Positions 24,583 through 39,839 of a stretch of 64,000 bases of DNA are shown piece by piece (position 1 is the first letter of the stretch; each line of letters opens with the position of its first letter). Source of the stretch: Delphinapterus leucas (lineage: Eukaryota; Chordata; Mammalia; Artiodactyla; Monodontidae); contig NW_022098091.1 of NCBI RefSeq assembly GCF_002288925.2, positions 1,675,917 to 1,739,916 of the forward strand, in the 5' to 3' direction. A program made the translations under genes and the position numbers. Below the pieces are notes generated by a model. The model searched no databases, was not told the origin of the DNA, and saw only the letters and a list, made by a program, of their open reading frames with translations.

Positions 24583-25082
24583 CTATTATCTGCAAATAAT
24601 GATAATTCTATCTCTTCTAAATGCCTTCTCATTATTTATTTATTTAGAAATGAATGGAATCTCAACATAATGGTGAACAGTAATGATGATAGAGGGCATT
24701 ACTGTCCTGAAATGCTTTTATTGTTTCACCATTAAGTCTGATTTTATCATAGGTTTCTGAAGATATCCTTCATTGAGTTAAAAACATTTTCAGAGCTTAA
24801 AATTTTAAAGGGCTGTACTTTATTCTGAGATTATGCCATTCCTACGTTTTTCTGTGAAATAGTAATACAAAGTAGTTGTTTTTAAAAATATCTTTACATG
24901 GTAAAATAAAAGGTGACAACCCTATATTAATCCATGAACTAGGTCATGAAATCTAAGTATAGGATACATTAGGTTAAGTTTTTAAGACTATAATATTTAC
25001 AGCAGAAACTCTAAGTAGTGGAGATCATGTAGCACACTGCTTTTCTTACTCAAAATTATACTGGATTTATATATGTAAAGAA

Positions 25083-25375
25083 GCAGCACAGACTAGTGGT
25101 TAGGTGGCAAAGAACATAAGCTTCGGGGTCTAGACAGGCTTGGGTAGGAATTCTGCCAAATACCAGCCCCCCGCCCCCAACCCGGTAGCTGTGAGAGCTT
25201 AGGCAAGCTACTTAATGTCTCTAAGCCAGTTTCCTCCGCCTTAAAATGGGGGTAATAGTAATAGCCACTTTAAATGTTGTTCTCAGGTTTAAACAACCTG
25301 AAGTACACGAAGCACTTTGTATAATAATAACAGTATCTGGTCAATTATGACTGCTCAATAAATGTAGGTGATATT
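25083..25375 (+). repeat. MIR
   Basis: Near full-length MIR: AGACTAGTGGTTAGG start, TGTCTCTAAGCCAGTTTCCT core and ACTGCTCAATAAATGT end. Confidence 0.8.
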
Positions 25376-27676
<2,301 letters not shown>

Positions 27677-27986
27677 GGGACTTCCCTGGTGGCGCAGTGG
27701 TTAAGAATCTGCCTGCCAATGCAGGGGACATGGGTTCGATCCCTGGTCCAGGAAGATTCCACATGCCACGGAGCAACTAAGCCTGTGTGCCACAACTACT
27801 GAGCCCACGTGCCACAACTACTGAAGCCTGCGTGCCTAGAGCCCATGCTCCGCAACAAGAAAAGCCACCACAATGAGAGACCTGCGAACCGCAACAAAGA
27901 GTAGCCCCCACTCGCCGCAACTAGAGAAAGCCCGCGCGCCAATGCAGCCAAAATTAAATAAATACATAAATTTATTATTTTTTTAA
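27677..27986 (+). repeat. CHR SINE, long form
   Basis: GGGACTTCCCTGGTGGCGC head. TSD TGTACCCA at 27669-27676 and 27987-27994. Confidence 0.9.
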
Positions 27987-28046
27987 TGTACCCATATGTA
28001 AACCCATCCAGATCAATTTACCTAAGTCAGTTAAGATATTTCAGAT

Positions 28047-28084
28047 TAGGGATCTGAAAGATCCCTAGGGATCTGAAAGATCTG
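28047..28084. repeat. 19-bp tandem duplication
   Basis: TAGGGATCTGAAAGATCCC is followed directly by TAGGGATCTGAAAGATCTG. Confidence 0.85.
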
Positions 28085-28169
28085 AAAGAGTGTTATATAC
28101 TCACTGTCTCTAATTTCTAGTAACTCCATAATTATAGGAGCTACCTTTTTTTGTACTTAAAAAATATGA

Positions 28170-28465
28170 GGGCTTCCCTGGTGGCGCAGTGGTTGCGGGT
28201 CCGCCTGCCAATGCGGGGTACGCGGGTTTGGGCCCTGGTCTGGGGGGGTCCCGCATGCCGTGGAGCAACTAAGCCCGTGCGCCACGGCTACTGAAGCCGG
28301 CGCCCTGTAGCCCATGCTGCGCAACGAGAGAGGCCACTGCGGTGAGAGGCCCGTGCACTGCAGCGGGAAGTGGCCCCCGCTCGCTGCAACCAGAGAAAAG
28401 CCCACGCGCAGCAATGAAGACCCAACGCAGCCAAAAAATAAAATAAAATAATAAAATAAATTTAT
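28170..28465 (+). repeat. CHR SINE, long form
   Basis: GGGCTTCCCTGGTGGCGCAG head, diverged B box and an AATAAAATA tail. Confidence 0.88.
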
Positions 28466-28602
28466 TTTAAAAAATGCAATCTACCATGTGAGGAGCCTTA
28501 TATAAATTATGCTATCTCATTTATGTTGCCATCACTTCACTCAAACAGCAATTACCAATATTACCAATAAACTCCAACTTATTCAACCCAAAGGAGATTT
28601 TT

Positions 28603-28918
28603 CTTTAATATATTTATCTATTTATTTTTGGCTGTGTTGGGTCTTGTTGCTGTGTGCCGGCTTTCTCTAGTTGCAGCGAGCGGGGGTTACTCTTTGTTGT
28701 GGTGAGCAGGCTTCTCACTGCAGTGGCTTCTCTTGTTGGGAAGCACGGGCTCTAGGAGTATGGGCTCAGTAGTTGTAGCCTGCGGGCTCTAGAGCACAGG
28801 CTCAGTAGTGGCACACGGGCTTAGTTGCTCCGTGGCACCTTCCCGGACCAGGGCTCGAACATGTGTCCCCTACGTTGGCAGGCAGATTCTTAACCACTGC
28901 ACCACTAGGGAAGCCCCA
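28603..28918 (-). repeat. CHR SINE, long form
   Basis: Perfect 13-bp TSD AAAGGAGATTTTT at 28590-28602 and 28919-28931. Confidence 0.93.
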
Positions 28919-29126
28919 AAAGGAGATTTTTTTAAATGCTATTTCTACATAGAACTATCATTTCCACCAGGCTTTGGCACACAGAATAATGTGCTATAGT
29001 AATCCCTTTTTGTTTCTGTTATAATCATTCTCTTAGTTCTCCTCTGACGTCTCTAGCTCTTCCTCCATATATATACACAGGTGGACATGATAGGTAGGCA
29101 GCTCTGCCTGTGATCATCCTCCTTTA

Positions 29127-29344
29127 TTTATTTCGTTTTTTAAAATATTTATTTATTTGCAGGTCGCAGGCTCCTTAGTTGTGGCATGCAGGTTTCTTAG
29201 TTGCGGCACACAGGCTTAGTTGTGGCATGCTACTCTCAGTTGCAGCATGCGTGTGGGATCTAGTTCCCTGACCAGGGATCAAACCCAGGCCCCCTGCACT
29301 GGGAGTGTGGAGTCTTATCCACCGTGCCACCAGTGAAGTCCTCA
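29127..29344 (-). repeat. CHR SINE (GCATGCCACAACTAA form)
   Basis: TSD ATCCTCCTTTA at 29116-29126 and 29345-29355. Same type as the SINE at 69-292. Confidence 0.9.
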
Positions 29345-29404
29345 ATCCTCCTTTAAATGTTGATGCTCCCCAGGGTTCTCTCCTGAGCACTCTTCTCGAT
29401 TCAC

Positions 29405-29625
29405 CCGTAGCATAGAGTTGTAAGATTTCAGGTTCAAAATCAGATAGTCAGTTCTATTCCTGGCTTTATCACTTATTAGCTTTAGGGTCTTATACATTAC
29501 CTAACTTCTATATGTTACTTTTTTTTTCTTTGCAAAATGACAAACTCATGGGTTGTTATAAGAATTAAATAAAACAATGTATGTAAAGCATTTAGGACTT
29601 TGCTTAGCCAACAGAAAATGGAATG
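29405..29625 (+). repeat. MIR remnant
   Basis: TATCACTTATTAGCTTTAGG, then GTTATAAGAATTAAATAAAA and AAAGCATTTAGGACTTTGC. Confidence 0.65.
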
Positions 29626-29639
29626 CTATCAGCATAATT

Positions 29640-30440
29640 ATCCACATTTAACTACTACCACCTAAGTACCAATGACTCCCATATCCATAGATTTCATGCT
29701 TGGATTTCCCTTTACCAGTCAATGCACACATCTACTTCAAAGTCTCAGAGATACCTTGAACTTGGTTTTTCAATATTTTATTAATAATCTTCCTCCTCTT
29801 CCATCTGTTACTGCTCTTGTATTTAGCTAGAATTTCAGCAGTCTTCTTTGGCTCTTCTTCTTCCCTACCTGACCCACACCCCCTTTTGATAAATCTCCAA
29901 GTCCAGCCAATTTTGTCTCCCAATAACATTTTTCAAATTTATCCCCTCTTCTCCTTCTCTTCCTACCATTGCTCTTTGCTGGGTCATCACTTTTGACCGG
30001 GACTACTACTGAAATAGCCTCCTAACTGGTTATCCTGCCTTGGACTTGGTCTTCTCAAATTTATTCTCTACATTGTTGCTAAATTCATCTTCTAATAGGT
30101 AAACAGTATCCAACTATTTCTCAGATCAAATCTGTCAATGATTTCCAACTGCTTACTAGAAAATGCCCAAACACCTTAGTCTTCATTTACATTCTGGATC
30201 TTACCTTCTTTTTCAGTCTCATCTCCTCCCCCTTCAAATTCGAAATTCCACCTTTAATGAATTACTCAGTTCCCAGAAACACACCTCTCTCTCTCTCACA
30301 GAACTTCCCTTTTCTATGATAACCCATCCTAAATAATCTTCAGTGTTTTCTACTCACCCATAGGAAAAAGTCAAAAATTTTAAATTTAATTCATGTCAGA
30401 TTCTGACCCCTCTCTACCTCAACTTCCCAAAACAAATCAC
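29640..30440 (+). repeat. L2 LINE remnant
   Basis: Diverged L2 3' half: GAAATAGCCTCCTAACTGG and TCTGTCAATGATTTCCAACT blocks in L2 order. Confidence 0.65.
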
Positions 30441-30448
30441 CCCAAACT

Positions 30449-30560
30449 TTTTTTTTTTTTTTGGCCATGCCACGTGGCTTGCAGGCTCTTAGTTCCCCCA
30501 CCAGGGACTGAACCCAGGCCCTTGGCAGTGAAAGCTTGGAGTCCTAACCAGGAAATTCCC
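30449..30560 (-). repeat. CHR SINE, short form
   Basis: Left T-run, GGACTGAACCCAGG B box complement, ends GGAAATTCCC. Flanked by CCCWAAACT copies. The head is slightly deleted. Confidence 0.85.
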
Positions 30561-30970
30561 GCCCTAAACTATTACTGGAGAGATTAAGAGACTCAAGGTA
30601 CAGAGCAATCTGATGTAACTAATTTGTGTTTCTGAAATGGATATAGGTTTGGACTAGCCAGCTATAAATGACATTTTTGGATCAACTGAAGAAATGTGAA
30701 TGTGGTCTGGGATCAGATAAAATGAAAATTTACGGAAATGGAAATAAATCATCAACTGGAGGGAAAACACAGTAATTATAGAATGATCTCATGTTAGGAA
30801 AAAAATCTGTGAAAGAGATCAGAAAGAATAAGGAATTAAGTTTTAACAGTACTGATCTCTATTTTTTTCACTTTTGCTTGCCTGTATTATAATTTTCTGT
30901 AATATATATTTGCTGCTTCCATTATTGATTAAGGAAATATAATCGCTTTTGTCCAAAAAGTTTAACTGAC
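30561..30970. other. Intron 1, unassigned
   Basis: Resembles an L1 3'UTR or old element (TGATCTCATGTTAGG) but not assigned. Confidence 0.3.
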
Positions 30971-30974
30971 TGTC

Positions 30975-31270
30975 TTAAACTAATTTGTATTTCAGCCTGG
31001 ACCTATTCTTTGAACTGCAGACTCAAATATCCAACTTCCTACCCAACATCTCTCTTGGGATATTTAATACACAGCTCAGACTCAACGTGTGATATTCTGA
31101 TCTCTTCCTCTTAATTCTCTCCTCCTATAGTCTTCTCCATCCCAGTAAATGGCATTTCTTCTGTGGTGGTTTTTTTCAGCCAAAAATCGGGTCATCCTTG
31201 ACTCCCCTCTTTCACACTCCATATCCAAACTCACAATGCAGATCTCAGTAACGCTACCTTTGAAATATAT
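30975..31270 (+). repeat. L2 LINE, 5' part of a split copy
   Basis: L2-type text (CCAACTTCCTACCCAACATC; TCATCCTTGACTCCCCTCTT). The matching 3' part is at about 32660-33360. Confidence 0.65.
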
Positions 31271-31704
31271 ACAGATTTAGGAAGTTACAAATGCAGAAAG
31301 AAGGAGGTTAGAATAAACCCTGTGGTGCTGGACTGTAATTGGAAGTCATGGTATGAATTCACAGTTATATATAGAAAACATATACTTATTCAAGAGATAA
31401 AAGTTAATGTCACTATTAATGAGGCAGATTGACATTATGTTCCTCCAAATATATATAATGCTTTAAGAACACAGTGTCACTTCTGTGGTATTCCTGCCCA
31501 AAACTGCATAACCTGAATCTAAAAACAAAAACAAAAAAACAAACAAATTTATGGATTATTTTACAAGTTACTGGTCTATAGTCTTCAAAAATTTCAGGGT
31601 CATGAAAGATAAGGAAAGACTAAAGAACTGTTTCACACTGAAGTAAACTAAAGAGACATGACAACTCTAACAAATGACCCTGGACTTTTAAAAGACCATT
31701 ATTG

Positions 31705-31915
31705 GGGCTTCCCTGGTGGCGCAGTGGTTGAGAGTCCGCCTGCCGCTGCAGGGGACACAGGTTCGTGCCCCGGTCCGGGAAGATCTCACATGCCGCAGAG
31801 CGGCTGGGCCCGTGAGCCATGGCCGCTGAGCCTGCGCGTCCGGAGCCTGTGCTCCACAACCAGAGAGGCCACAACAGTGAGAGGCCCGCGTACCGCAAAA
31901 AACAAACAACAACAA
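31705..31915 (+). repeat. CHR SINE, middle form, recent
   Basis: TSD AAAAGACCATTATTGG flanks it (left about 31690-31704, right 31916-31931). Confidence 0.94.
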
Positions 31916-32035
31916 AAAAGACCATTATTGGGATAACTGGCAAAATTCAATTAAGGTCTGTGGATTCGATGGTGGTACTGTATCAGTTTTCATTTCCTGG
32001 TTTTGGTGGTTGCACAGATGTTACATAACAACTGT

Positions 32036-32418
32036 TGCAATGTACTGAACTGTGTCTCCCCAAAATTCATATGTTGAAGTCCTAACCCCCAATGTTACTG
32101 TATGCGGAGATAAGGTCTATAAGGAGGTAATTAAGGTTACCTGAGGACATAATGGTGGGGCCTTGATAAGATGACACGAGTGTCCTTAGACATCAGAGGA
32201 ACTCTGCCTCCCCCCAAACCCTCCTCCACCACGTGAGGACACAGTAAGAAGGTGGCCATCTACAAGCCAGGAAGAGAACTTTCACCAGAAACTGAACCCT
32301 GTCAGACCTTGATCTTAGCCTTTCCACCCTCTAGAACTGTAAGAAAATAAATTTCTGCTGTTTAAGCCACACAGTTTGTGGTATTTTGTTATGGCAGCCC
32401 AAGCTTACTGATACAACT
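32036..32418 (+). mobile_element. Solo LTR, MaLR (MLT1-like)
   Basis: Contains CCCAAAATTCATATGTTGAA near its start and AAATAAATTTCTGCTGTTTA near its end, with TG...CA-like termini. No internal retroviral coding sequence is present. It lies inside an L1M 3'UTR. Confidence 0.75.
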
Positions 32419-32659
32419 ATATAAGGAAATGAACTGCTTTTAAGGACACTGAAGTATTAAACAGGGCATCATGTCTGCAACATACTCTCAAATAAGTGTG
32501 TGTGTGTGTACGTGTATATGAAGAGAGCAATAAGAGATTAAAGTAAATATGGTAAAATGTTAATTATTGGGGAATCTGGTGAAAGGCACACAAGAGGTAT
32601 TTGTAATATACTGCAGCTTTAAATTTGAAATTATTTAAAAATAACAAATTTTTTAAAAT

Positions 32660-33362
32660 ACATAGACTCCAACTATTATTTATCATTGCCTCCTGGTTTA
32701 AGTCATATCATCTTTTGCTTGAATTATTGAATTAGCCTCTTAACTGGTCTCCCTGCTTCTACCTTTGCCCCACTTCAGTCTAGATCCTTTCAAATATAAA
32801 TCTGATCATATTATTATTTTGCTGCTTTAAATCCCTCCAGTAATGGCTCTCGCCCTTACTCAGGGTAAAGATCAAAGTCCTTACTATGGCCTGTAAGTCC
32901 TAAACAATCTGACCTTGCATTATCTCTCTGATCCCCAGTCCTGGTAACCATTCATTCCATTCCAGCCACTCTGGCCACCTTGCAACTGCAAGACCTACAA
33001 CACACCTAGCATACTCTTGCTTCAGGGTCCTTTGAGCTCCCTGCTCCCTCTGCTTGGAACATTCTTTTCCCATATAATCTCATGGTTTACTCTCTCGCTG
33101 CCTTTAAATCTTTGCCCAAATGTCACTTTCTCAGTGACTTTCTGTATTTCCGTGACCAGGAAAACTGCAACATCAAACCACCAACACTCCTATCACCCCT
33201 TGTTTTTTCCACCCGATATACTATAATTTACTTACTTTATCTTTTGCCTGTCTCCCCCGGTGAGGACAAGGATTTTCGTCAGTTTTGTTTAGTGTTGAAT
33301 TCTCAGCACCTAGGACCATGCCTAACACATAGTAGGCTTTCAGTAACTATTTCTTGAATAAA
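32660..33362 (+). repeat. L2 LINE, 3' part
   Basis: Well-preserved L2 order: CCTCTTAACTGGTCTCCCTG, then CCCTGCTCCCTCTGCTTGGA, then ACCATGCCTAACACATAGTA and a short tail. Confidence 0.8.
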
Positions 33363-34560
33363 TTAGAAAAAAGGAGAAGGAAAATACAAAGAAAAGAAAA
33401 AGTACTCATGAAAATGAGTACTAGGGTCTTCTATTCAGTTTGGTTAATAATCCCATAAGGTAGCTGGCTTCTGAGTACCTACAGAGTAGATAGGGACCAG
33501 ACTTCCATCTAAGATACCGTTAGGTACTGTAATTAGTGCACGATTTTAAGAATTAATCTTTTGTCTTAGGTACTGATTTTAGAACCCGAGTAAATGACTT
33601 CAATGTACACTGAAAGAGCCACATCTAAGCTAAAAAATTCAAAATGGTCTCTCAACATTTGTATAGTATCAACTCAGAAGTTCTTTGAATAATTTGCCAC
33701 TAGGAACATTTGTTAAATATCGTTATATATAATTATCTAGAAATCTACTAAATCCAAACATTCCCTAACTCTAAACAGAAAACTACTCAGTGTTATCAAT
33801 GATCTGTAAAGAGCCAAAAGAAAATCATTATCTAAATATCCAACAGTAGCAGAGTTGACAATCATTAATCAAATATGAAGACCATACAGAAAATAGAAAA
33901 ATGGTTTACATATTGAAAGTGGAGAAAACAAAAAATATATGTCAACCTTGCCTCTTGCTTCCCCTTACTTTCTACTTTTAAGTCCTGTTAATCCTACCTT
34001 CTTATTACTGCGTATTTCTGAATTTAATATAAGATTGTTTATAACATGCACATTTTATACACCACCAAGAAATTTTAAAAGTGCTTCCAGTTAGCTGAAT
34101 GAAACCATCAACTGTAAAATACATACTGCTTTCAAACATGTTAAAATGTGAAAAGACAATGTACATCCTAGAATTGATGAAGTACATTAATTTCTAGTTC
34201 ATTTTTTCCCTCCCCATTTCTTTTGCCACTACCCTACTTCAGTTTCTCATCATTACTACAACAAACTTCTTAATAACTGATCTCTGTCTGTAGCTTCAAT
34301 GCATTTTCCAGACTGCTGGGAATTAATCCCACCAGTATGCTTGTCCCTGTGTACAAAGATATTCTTGCAGCACTATTTCCAACAAAAGTCTGGAAATATC
34401 CTAAAAGTTCTTAATAGGGGCTTTGCTAAATAAATTCTGTTACCTCCATCTAGCTGAAAAGTATGTAACTATTAAAAAACTTGTGTTTTTAATAGTTCAT
34501 TTTATAGTTCATTTAGAACTATCTCCAAGATATAAAGCAAAAACAAGATATAATGGATCT
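33363..34560. other. Intron 1, unassigned
   Basis: AT-rich. The segment near 34330-34480 (TTGCAGCACTATTTCC) is L1-3'-like. No gene. Confidence 0.4.
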
Positions 34561-34754
34561 GGGCTTCCCTGGTGGCTCAGTGGTTGGGAGTCCACCTGCC
34601 GATGCAGGGGACGCGGGTTCGTGCCCCAGTCCGGGAGGATCCCACGTGCCGCGGCCGCTGGGCCTGCGCGTCCGGAGCCTGTGCTCCGCAGCGGGAGGGG
34701 CCGCGGTAGTGAGAGGCCCGCGCACCGCAAAAAAAAAAAAAAAAAAAAAAAAAA
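34561..34754 (+). repeat. CHR SINE, middle form with internal deletion
   Basis: Lacks about 24 bp between GCCGCGG and CCGCTGGG present in sister copies. TSD AGATAYRATGGRTCT at 34546-34560 and 34755-34769. Confidence 0.9.
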
Positions 34755-34769
34755 AGATACGATGGGTCT

Positions 34770-35610
34770 ACTTTGCTAGTATATGTGTACAAAAGTACAA
34801 ACAAGCATATACTTCATATTTATAGAGAATACCTCTGGGAAGATATATAAGAAACTGCTAACAGTAATGCCTCTACAGAAGGAAACCAAGGGATCGAGAG
34901 AGAGAGACAGTCATGACAGAGCAATTCATTTTCTATCGTACACTTTTTGGAATTTGGGCATGTATTTACTTATTCAAAATAATACATTAAAAATTAAAAA
35001 GAAAACACCCCTATGCCACTACATTTTATGTCCTTCCTCAATACTGCTAAAGCACCTTGTATATAGATACTGTACTTTTTCACTTGGAATTTAAAGCATC
35101 CATTTATAAATGTTTCCTCATCAGACCATGAGTTCTTTCAGCACACTGGCTTGGTACCTCAATGCCAATCAACTATTTATCAGGTATACAATTAATATCT
35201 TCTACTGAATAAATGAATACTAACCAAAGCCTCCCTTCTAAAATCATCCCCATCCAGGCCTCATCTTCCCCCATGCTCCAAATTATCTGTTTCTCTCTCT
35301 TATCAATTATCCCCAAATGTTTTGGGGTCTCCTAGATAACACCAAGCAATGATCTAGGGTGTGAAGGAGATTGAACCTTTTACTCCTGTCCCTTGTTAAC
35401 CAAATCCATCTTCTGTAAGTCTATATTACAGGGTCTTAAACAACAACCCCCCACCATTGCTCTTTCATAACATTTACTCTTTCAAGTTTACCCTGATTTC
35501 ACTAATACGAAAATGCTGGGGAAAAGAGGAATATCAAATAAATAATGTAATCTGCCCCACCTTAGTGCTAAGGAGAGTCCTGTCTCAAATACATATAGCA
35601 GAATTATTCC
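34770..35610. other. Intron 1, mostly unassigned
   Basis: A weak L2-like end occurs near 35080-35215. No gene seen. Confidence 0.35.
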
Positions 35611-35614
35611 TTTC

Positions 35615-35835
35615 AGAGGATGGTATAGCAGAAAGAAAACAGAAATTGGACTCAGACATACATCAATTCAAATTTTACCTCAATAACTGAGTCATGACCT
35701 TGACTAAAATTATATGTCTCTGAGCCTTTATTTCCATCCTTAAAATGAATATAATAGCTCAAGACTTTGGAAGGAATAAATAATATATGTTAAATGTCTG
35801 TTTATAGTACCTACTAGAGAACAAGTCAAATACTT
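35615..35835 (+). repeat. MIR remnant
   Basis: AGAAATTGGACTCAGACATA followed by AACTGAGTCATGACCTTGAC, a degraded MIR. Confidence 0.55.
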
Positions 35836-35839
35836 CACT

Positions 35840-37800
35840 AACAGCAGTTGTTTTCTCCCAGTTTTCCTTCCCTGTAAGCTAGTATATATCAGGTGAGTAT
35901 GAGGGGAAAATGCCATTTGATTAAACTAATCTAAATTAAGGTATGTATGACAATAGTTTCTTTCTCTTTAACCCTGGCCTCTGAAAACGGGGAGAGAAAA
36001 GGCTATTTTATTCTTAGCTCCTCCAATTCCAGGACTCCCTTGCTCTATTCTGGCTCCTGACATCTAGGAGGCTTGTGAAACATCTAGGTTGCAAAAAAAT
36101 CAGAAGCGGAATCACTTGGGAACCCTAGTCTTCGGAGAAGTCCAAGGGCTTCAACTCAACCAGTTTTCTTCTCAGCTGACCTCAGAAACACTTGGTTTGT
36201 CTATAGTAATACTAAATATAGAGATTTATATGAGTTGTTTAATTGCTTACACCTAATAACTATGCAGAGTAACTATGTACATATCATTTAATAAGCGAAA
36301 TGTTTTAAAAAGTTGATTATAACCAAAACTCTGTTCAAGAACGATTCAAATGTTGGTTAATTAAATAGCCAAGCTGTCTGTTCATGGATTTTAAAAAATG
36401 TTCACACTATTTCTTCCATCTAAAATGACATTACTCTTCTCCTTTTATTATTTGAATTCTCATCTCAAAACCCAAGTCAAAACCCTGGTCCTCAAAGACA
36501 GCTCTTGAAACCACTTCCATCTTTCTTAACTCTGAACTTACACTGCTCTTATATTTAACATCATGTACTGCTTCGCACATTAGCTTTTCCTTGGCTTGAT
36601 TGTAAACTCTTTGAAACAGAATTATATCATTTACTTCTTTTCCATCTTTCATAGTGCTGAATACAAACTAGCCATTTATTATGTTTTTGTTGACTGACTG
36701 CCTACTTCCATAGTCTAACTTGAGGCCAAAAAAAGCAGATTATTCCTTTTCATCTTCAATGAGTATTAGCACAACTATTTATTATTTACATTAATGAAGG
36801 GAAATACTAGTGTGGCTAATCCCAACAAATTAATTCCCAAAACATTTCCACTGTACATTTAGAATATATCATATCAATTCTTTTAACAAATTTATCTTAG
36901 TAATTATGTACTTAAGTTTATGTCACAATAATCCACCTTACTCTCCACACCTGATACTTCTCTAACAGAGAAGGAAGAGAGATGCCACAAGATTAGGAAA
37001 GAGTAACTTGTGAGAAAACAATCAACTTTTTATAACCAGGGTGTCATATGATATTTCAACATCGTCGCCACCACCACCAAGAAAGTATATGTGAAACCAA
37101 GAGTTATAAACTTATATATTTACCAAAAACTTAGAGGAATTAATTTCCATAACACTTTCATAATATGTCAGCCAATCAGCTGTCAAAGTCAGGTACTGTG
37201 CCCTTTTTTCTCCATCTATCTAATAACTATAGAAAAATTTCCAAGAAGCAGTATAATATGGCCTGGTGCAGCAGTTCCCAAATTCTGGCCATAGCCTGTG
37301 ATGAAATTTCCATTGGTTTGCAGAGAAATGAGAAAAATAAGGACATAGCAGCTTATTTTTCCTGAAGCAAAATGTATCCAAGTTAAAGAATGGTTCTCTA
37401 TTATCTTCTTCCTATTTTTCTGCTAATTAAAATTCTTTATGAAATGATGGTAATGATTTTAATGTCCTCAATTGGAAATACGAACAATCCTATTTCAGTA
37501 CCTTTAGTTTTTCTATTTTCTTAAATTGATTGGCCCATGTCTAGAAACTACTAGTCCAATAGATCTCCTCTGATCCTGACTCACTGTGAGCTACCAAAAT
37601 AAATGAATGCTTAAACACTTCATTGCTTAGTTTGCTTTTTATGATCAATAATTAGACTTGTGTGTTAACTGTGCTGGAAAAATTTCTTTCTTGAGATTAC
37701 ATGGACCCATGATCTGTGGATCACAAAAATGCCAAAAGCAGCGTTAGTGTATAAAGATGGTCTTTTATTTATCCCAAGAACTTAAGGATGGCTTTATCTT
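35840..37800. other. Intron 1, about 2 kb largely single-copy
   Basis: No SINE. An L2-like fragment is possible at 36430-36700 (GATTGTAAACTCTTTGAAAC). The rest has no recognisable feature. Confidence 0.4.
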
Positions 37801-38004
37801 AGAAAATCTGTAAATATCATTCACTATATTTACAGAAAAATTCTTGATAAAATTCTGTGTCTGCTGAAGTAGATACTGTTAGCAAATAACAATTTCCGTT
37901 AGAAATAAAAAGGAACCACATAACCTGATAATGAAGTCTTAAATACAAAGAGTGAAGTACCATAGGGATAAGACTATCATATATATCAGATCAGTTCCTC
38001 CACA

Positions 38005-39000
38005 TTGATCAACACATTCAATAGAATTCCAGTCAAAATCCTAATAAAATACATTAAGGAATTTGACAAGCTGATTCTCCATTTTATATGGAAGCGCAAA
38101 GGCCTAAGAATAAAAAGACACAAGGTAGAAGAATGTGGCCTCCCAGATACCATGATGTCACATAACAGGCTATGGAATTTGCATGGGTATGGCCAAATTG
38201 ACCATTAGAACCAAACGGAGAGCCCATACACAGATCTGTGTTAACTGACATTTATGACAGGGGTAGCACTGCAGATCACTGGGAAAAAAGGAGAATGCTA
38301 TTCATTAAAGTAGATAGGACAATGGTGTTTCTACATGGAAAAAAAATGAACTTTATCATGTCATATACAAAAGTCAGTTCTGGGGCTTCCCTGGTGGCGC
38401 AGTGGTTGAGAGTCCGCCTACCGATGCAGGGGACACGGGTTTGTGCCCCGGTCCGGGAAGGTCCCACATGCCACACAGCGGCTAGGCCCGTGAGCCATGG
38501 CCGCTGAGCCTGCGTGTCTGGAGCCTGTGCTCCGCAATGGGAGAGGCCACAGCAGTGAGAGGCCCACGTACCACAAAAAAAAAAAAAAAAAAAAAATCAG
38601 TTCTGAATGGAATAAGGACAAATACAATAGGCTAACCAAAGGCTTCAGCAGAAAACACAGGAGAACATCTTTATGACCATAAGGTAGGGAAAGAGTTCTT
38701 AAACCAAACACAGTGTGCCAACCATAATAAAAAGTGGGTTAACCACAATACATATATAAATCTAATATTATTAAAATTAAGAACCTCTCTTCATCAAAAA
38801 GACATCATAAAGAGAGTACAAAGACATACCTCTAACTGGGAGAAACTCCTTGTAACTTCTTATGTGGACAAAAGAAACAAATGGGCATTTCACAGAATAG
38901 GAATCTTGAATAGCCAATCAAAAAAGAACTTCATTAATAATCAGGAAAATCCAAATTAAGATCAGGAGACAGCATTTACCCGCCCCCCAAGCCTGGCAAA
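38005..39000 (+). mobile_element. L1 ORF2 fragment, plus strand
   Basis: L1 ORF2 C-terminal text (ATTCCAGTCAAAATCCTAAT; TATGGAAGCGCAAAGGCC), split by the SINE at 38383-38596, with stops throughout. Confidence 0.75.
38383..38596 (+). repeat. CHR SINE, middle form, inside L1
   Basis: TSD TCAGTTCTG at 38374-38382 and 38597-38605. Confidence 0.93.
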
Positions 39001-39099
39001 AAATTAAAGAGAGCTGACAGTACCAAGATTTGGCAAAGATGTGGATAAACAGAAAGTCATCTTATTTATTGTGTTGGTGTTTTGTGTTAAAAAAGAAAA

Positions 39100-39835
39100 T
39101 CAGGTTTATTATTGAGGTTTGATTTACATACACCAAAATTCACCCTTTTTAATGTACAGGTATATAAATTTTGACAAATTTTGCGGTGTAACCCCCGCAG
39201 TTCTATTACCCCCCCAAATCCTTCCTGCCCATTTTTAGTGAACACCCTCTCCCTACCCCCACTCTCTAACCATATAGTTTTGTCCTTTCCAGAGAGTTAC
39301 ATAAATGAAATTATATAATACATAACCTTTGAGTCACTTAGCATAATACATTTGACATGTATCTATGTGTGTGTACCAGTACTTCATTTCTTTTTTTAAG
39401 TCTTTTTTTTTTTTTTTGGCCACACTATACAGCCTTCAGGATCTTAGTTCCCAGACCAGGGACTGAACCCGTGCCCCCTGAAGTGGAAGCGCAGAGTCCT
39501 AACTACTGGACTGCCAGGGAATTCCCTTAAATCATTTTTTTAAAAATTGTGGTAAAATATACAAAACATAACATTTCATTTCTTTTTATTGTAAGATAAT
39601 ATTCCACTTCAAGGATGTCCTAAAGTTTGTTTGTATCACAGTTTGTTTGTTGAAGGGTACTTGGGTTTTTTTGGTTTTGGTAATTATGAATAAAACCACT
39701 ATAAACATCTCTTAATAGCATCTTTAACACAGCAAAATTTCATAATTTTGATGAAGTCCAGCTTATAAAAACAATTTTTTTAATGGATTGTGTTGTTGGT
39801 GTCATAAGAAATCTTTGCCTATCCCAAGATCAGAC
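39100..39835 (-). mobile_element. L1M 3'UTR remnant
   Basis: GAGGTTTGATTTACATACAC and ATCTTTGCCTATCCCAAGAT, interrupted by a short SINE. Confidence 0.6.
39403..39526 (-). repeat. CHR SINE, short form
   Basis: T-run left, ends GCCAGGGAATTCCC. TTAARTCWTTTTTT-like flanks. Confidence 0.88.
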
Positions 39836-39839
39836 TTTC

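Larger units (their letters stand above)
21960..24800 (-). mobile_element. Old L1 ORF2 remnant, multiply interrupted
   Basis: Reverse L1-like segments at about 21975-22072, 22360-23080, 23790-23893, 24105-24375 and 24590-24790, separated by SINEs and DNA-transposon pieces. Confidence 0.6.
31430..32650 (+). mobile_element. L1M 3'UTR remnant, split by a SINE and an LTR
   Basis: Characteristic CATGAAAGATAAGGAAAGAC, GAGACATGACAACT and GGGCATCATGTCTGCAACAT blocks, interrupted at 31705-31915 and 32036-32418. Confidence 0.7.

Noticed and set aside
32036..32418. An endogenous retrovirus provirus
   Set aside because: Only a single LTR-like unit is present, with no gag, pol or env sequence nearby.
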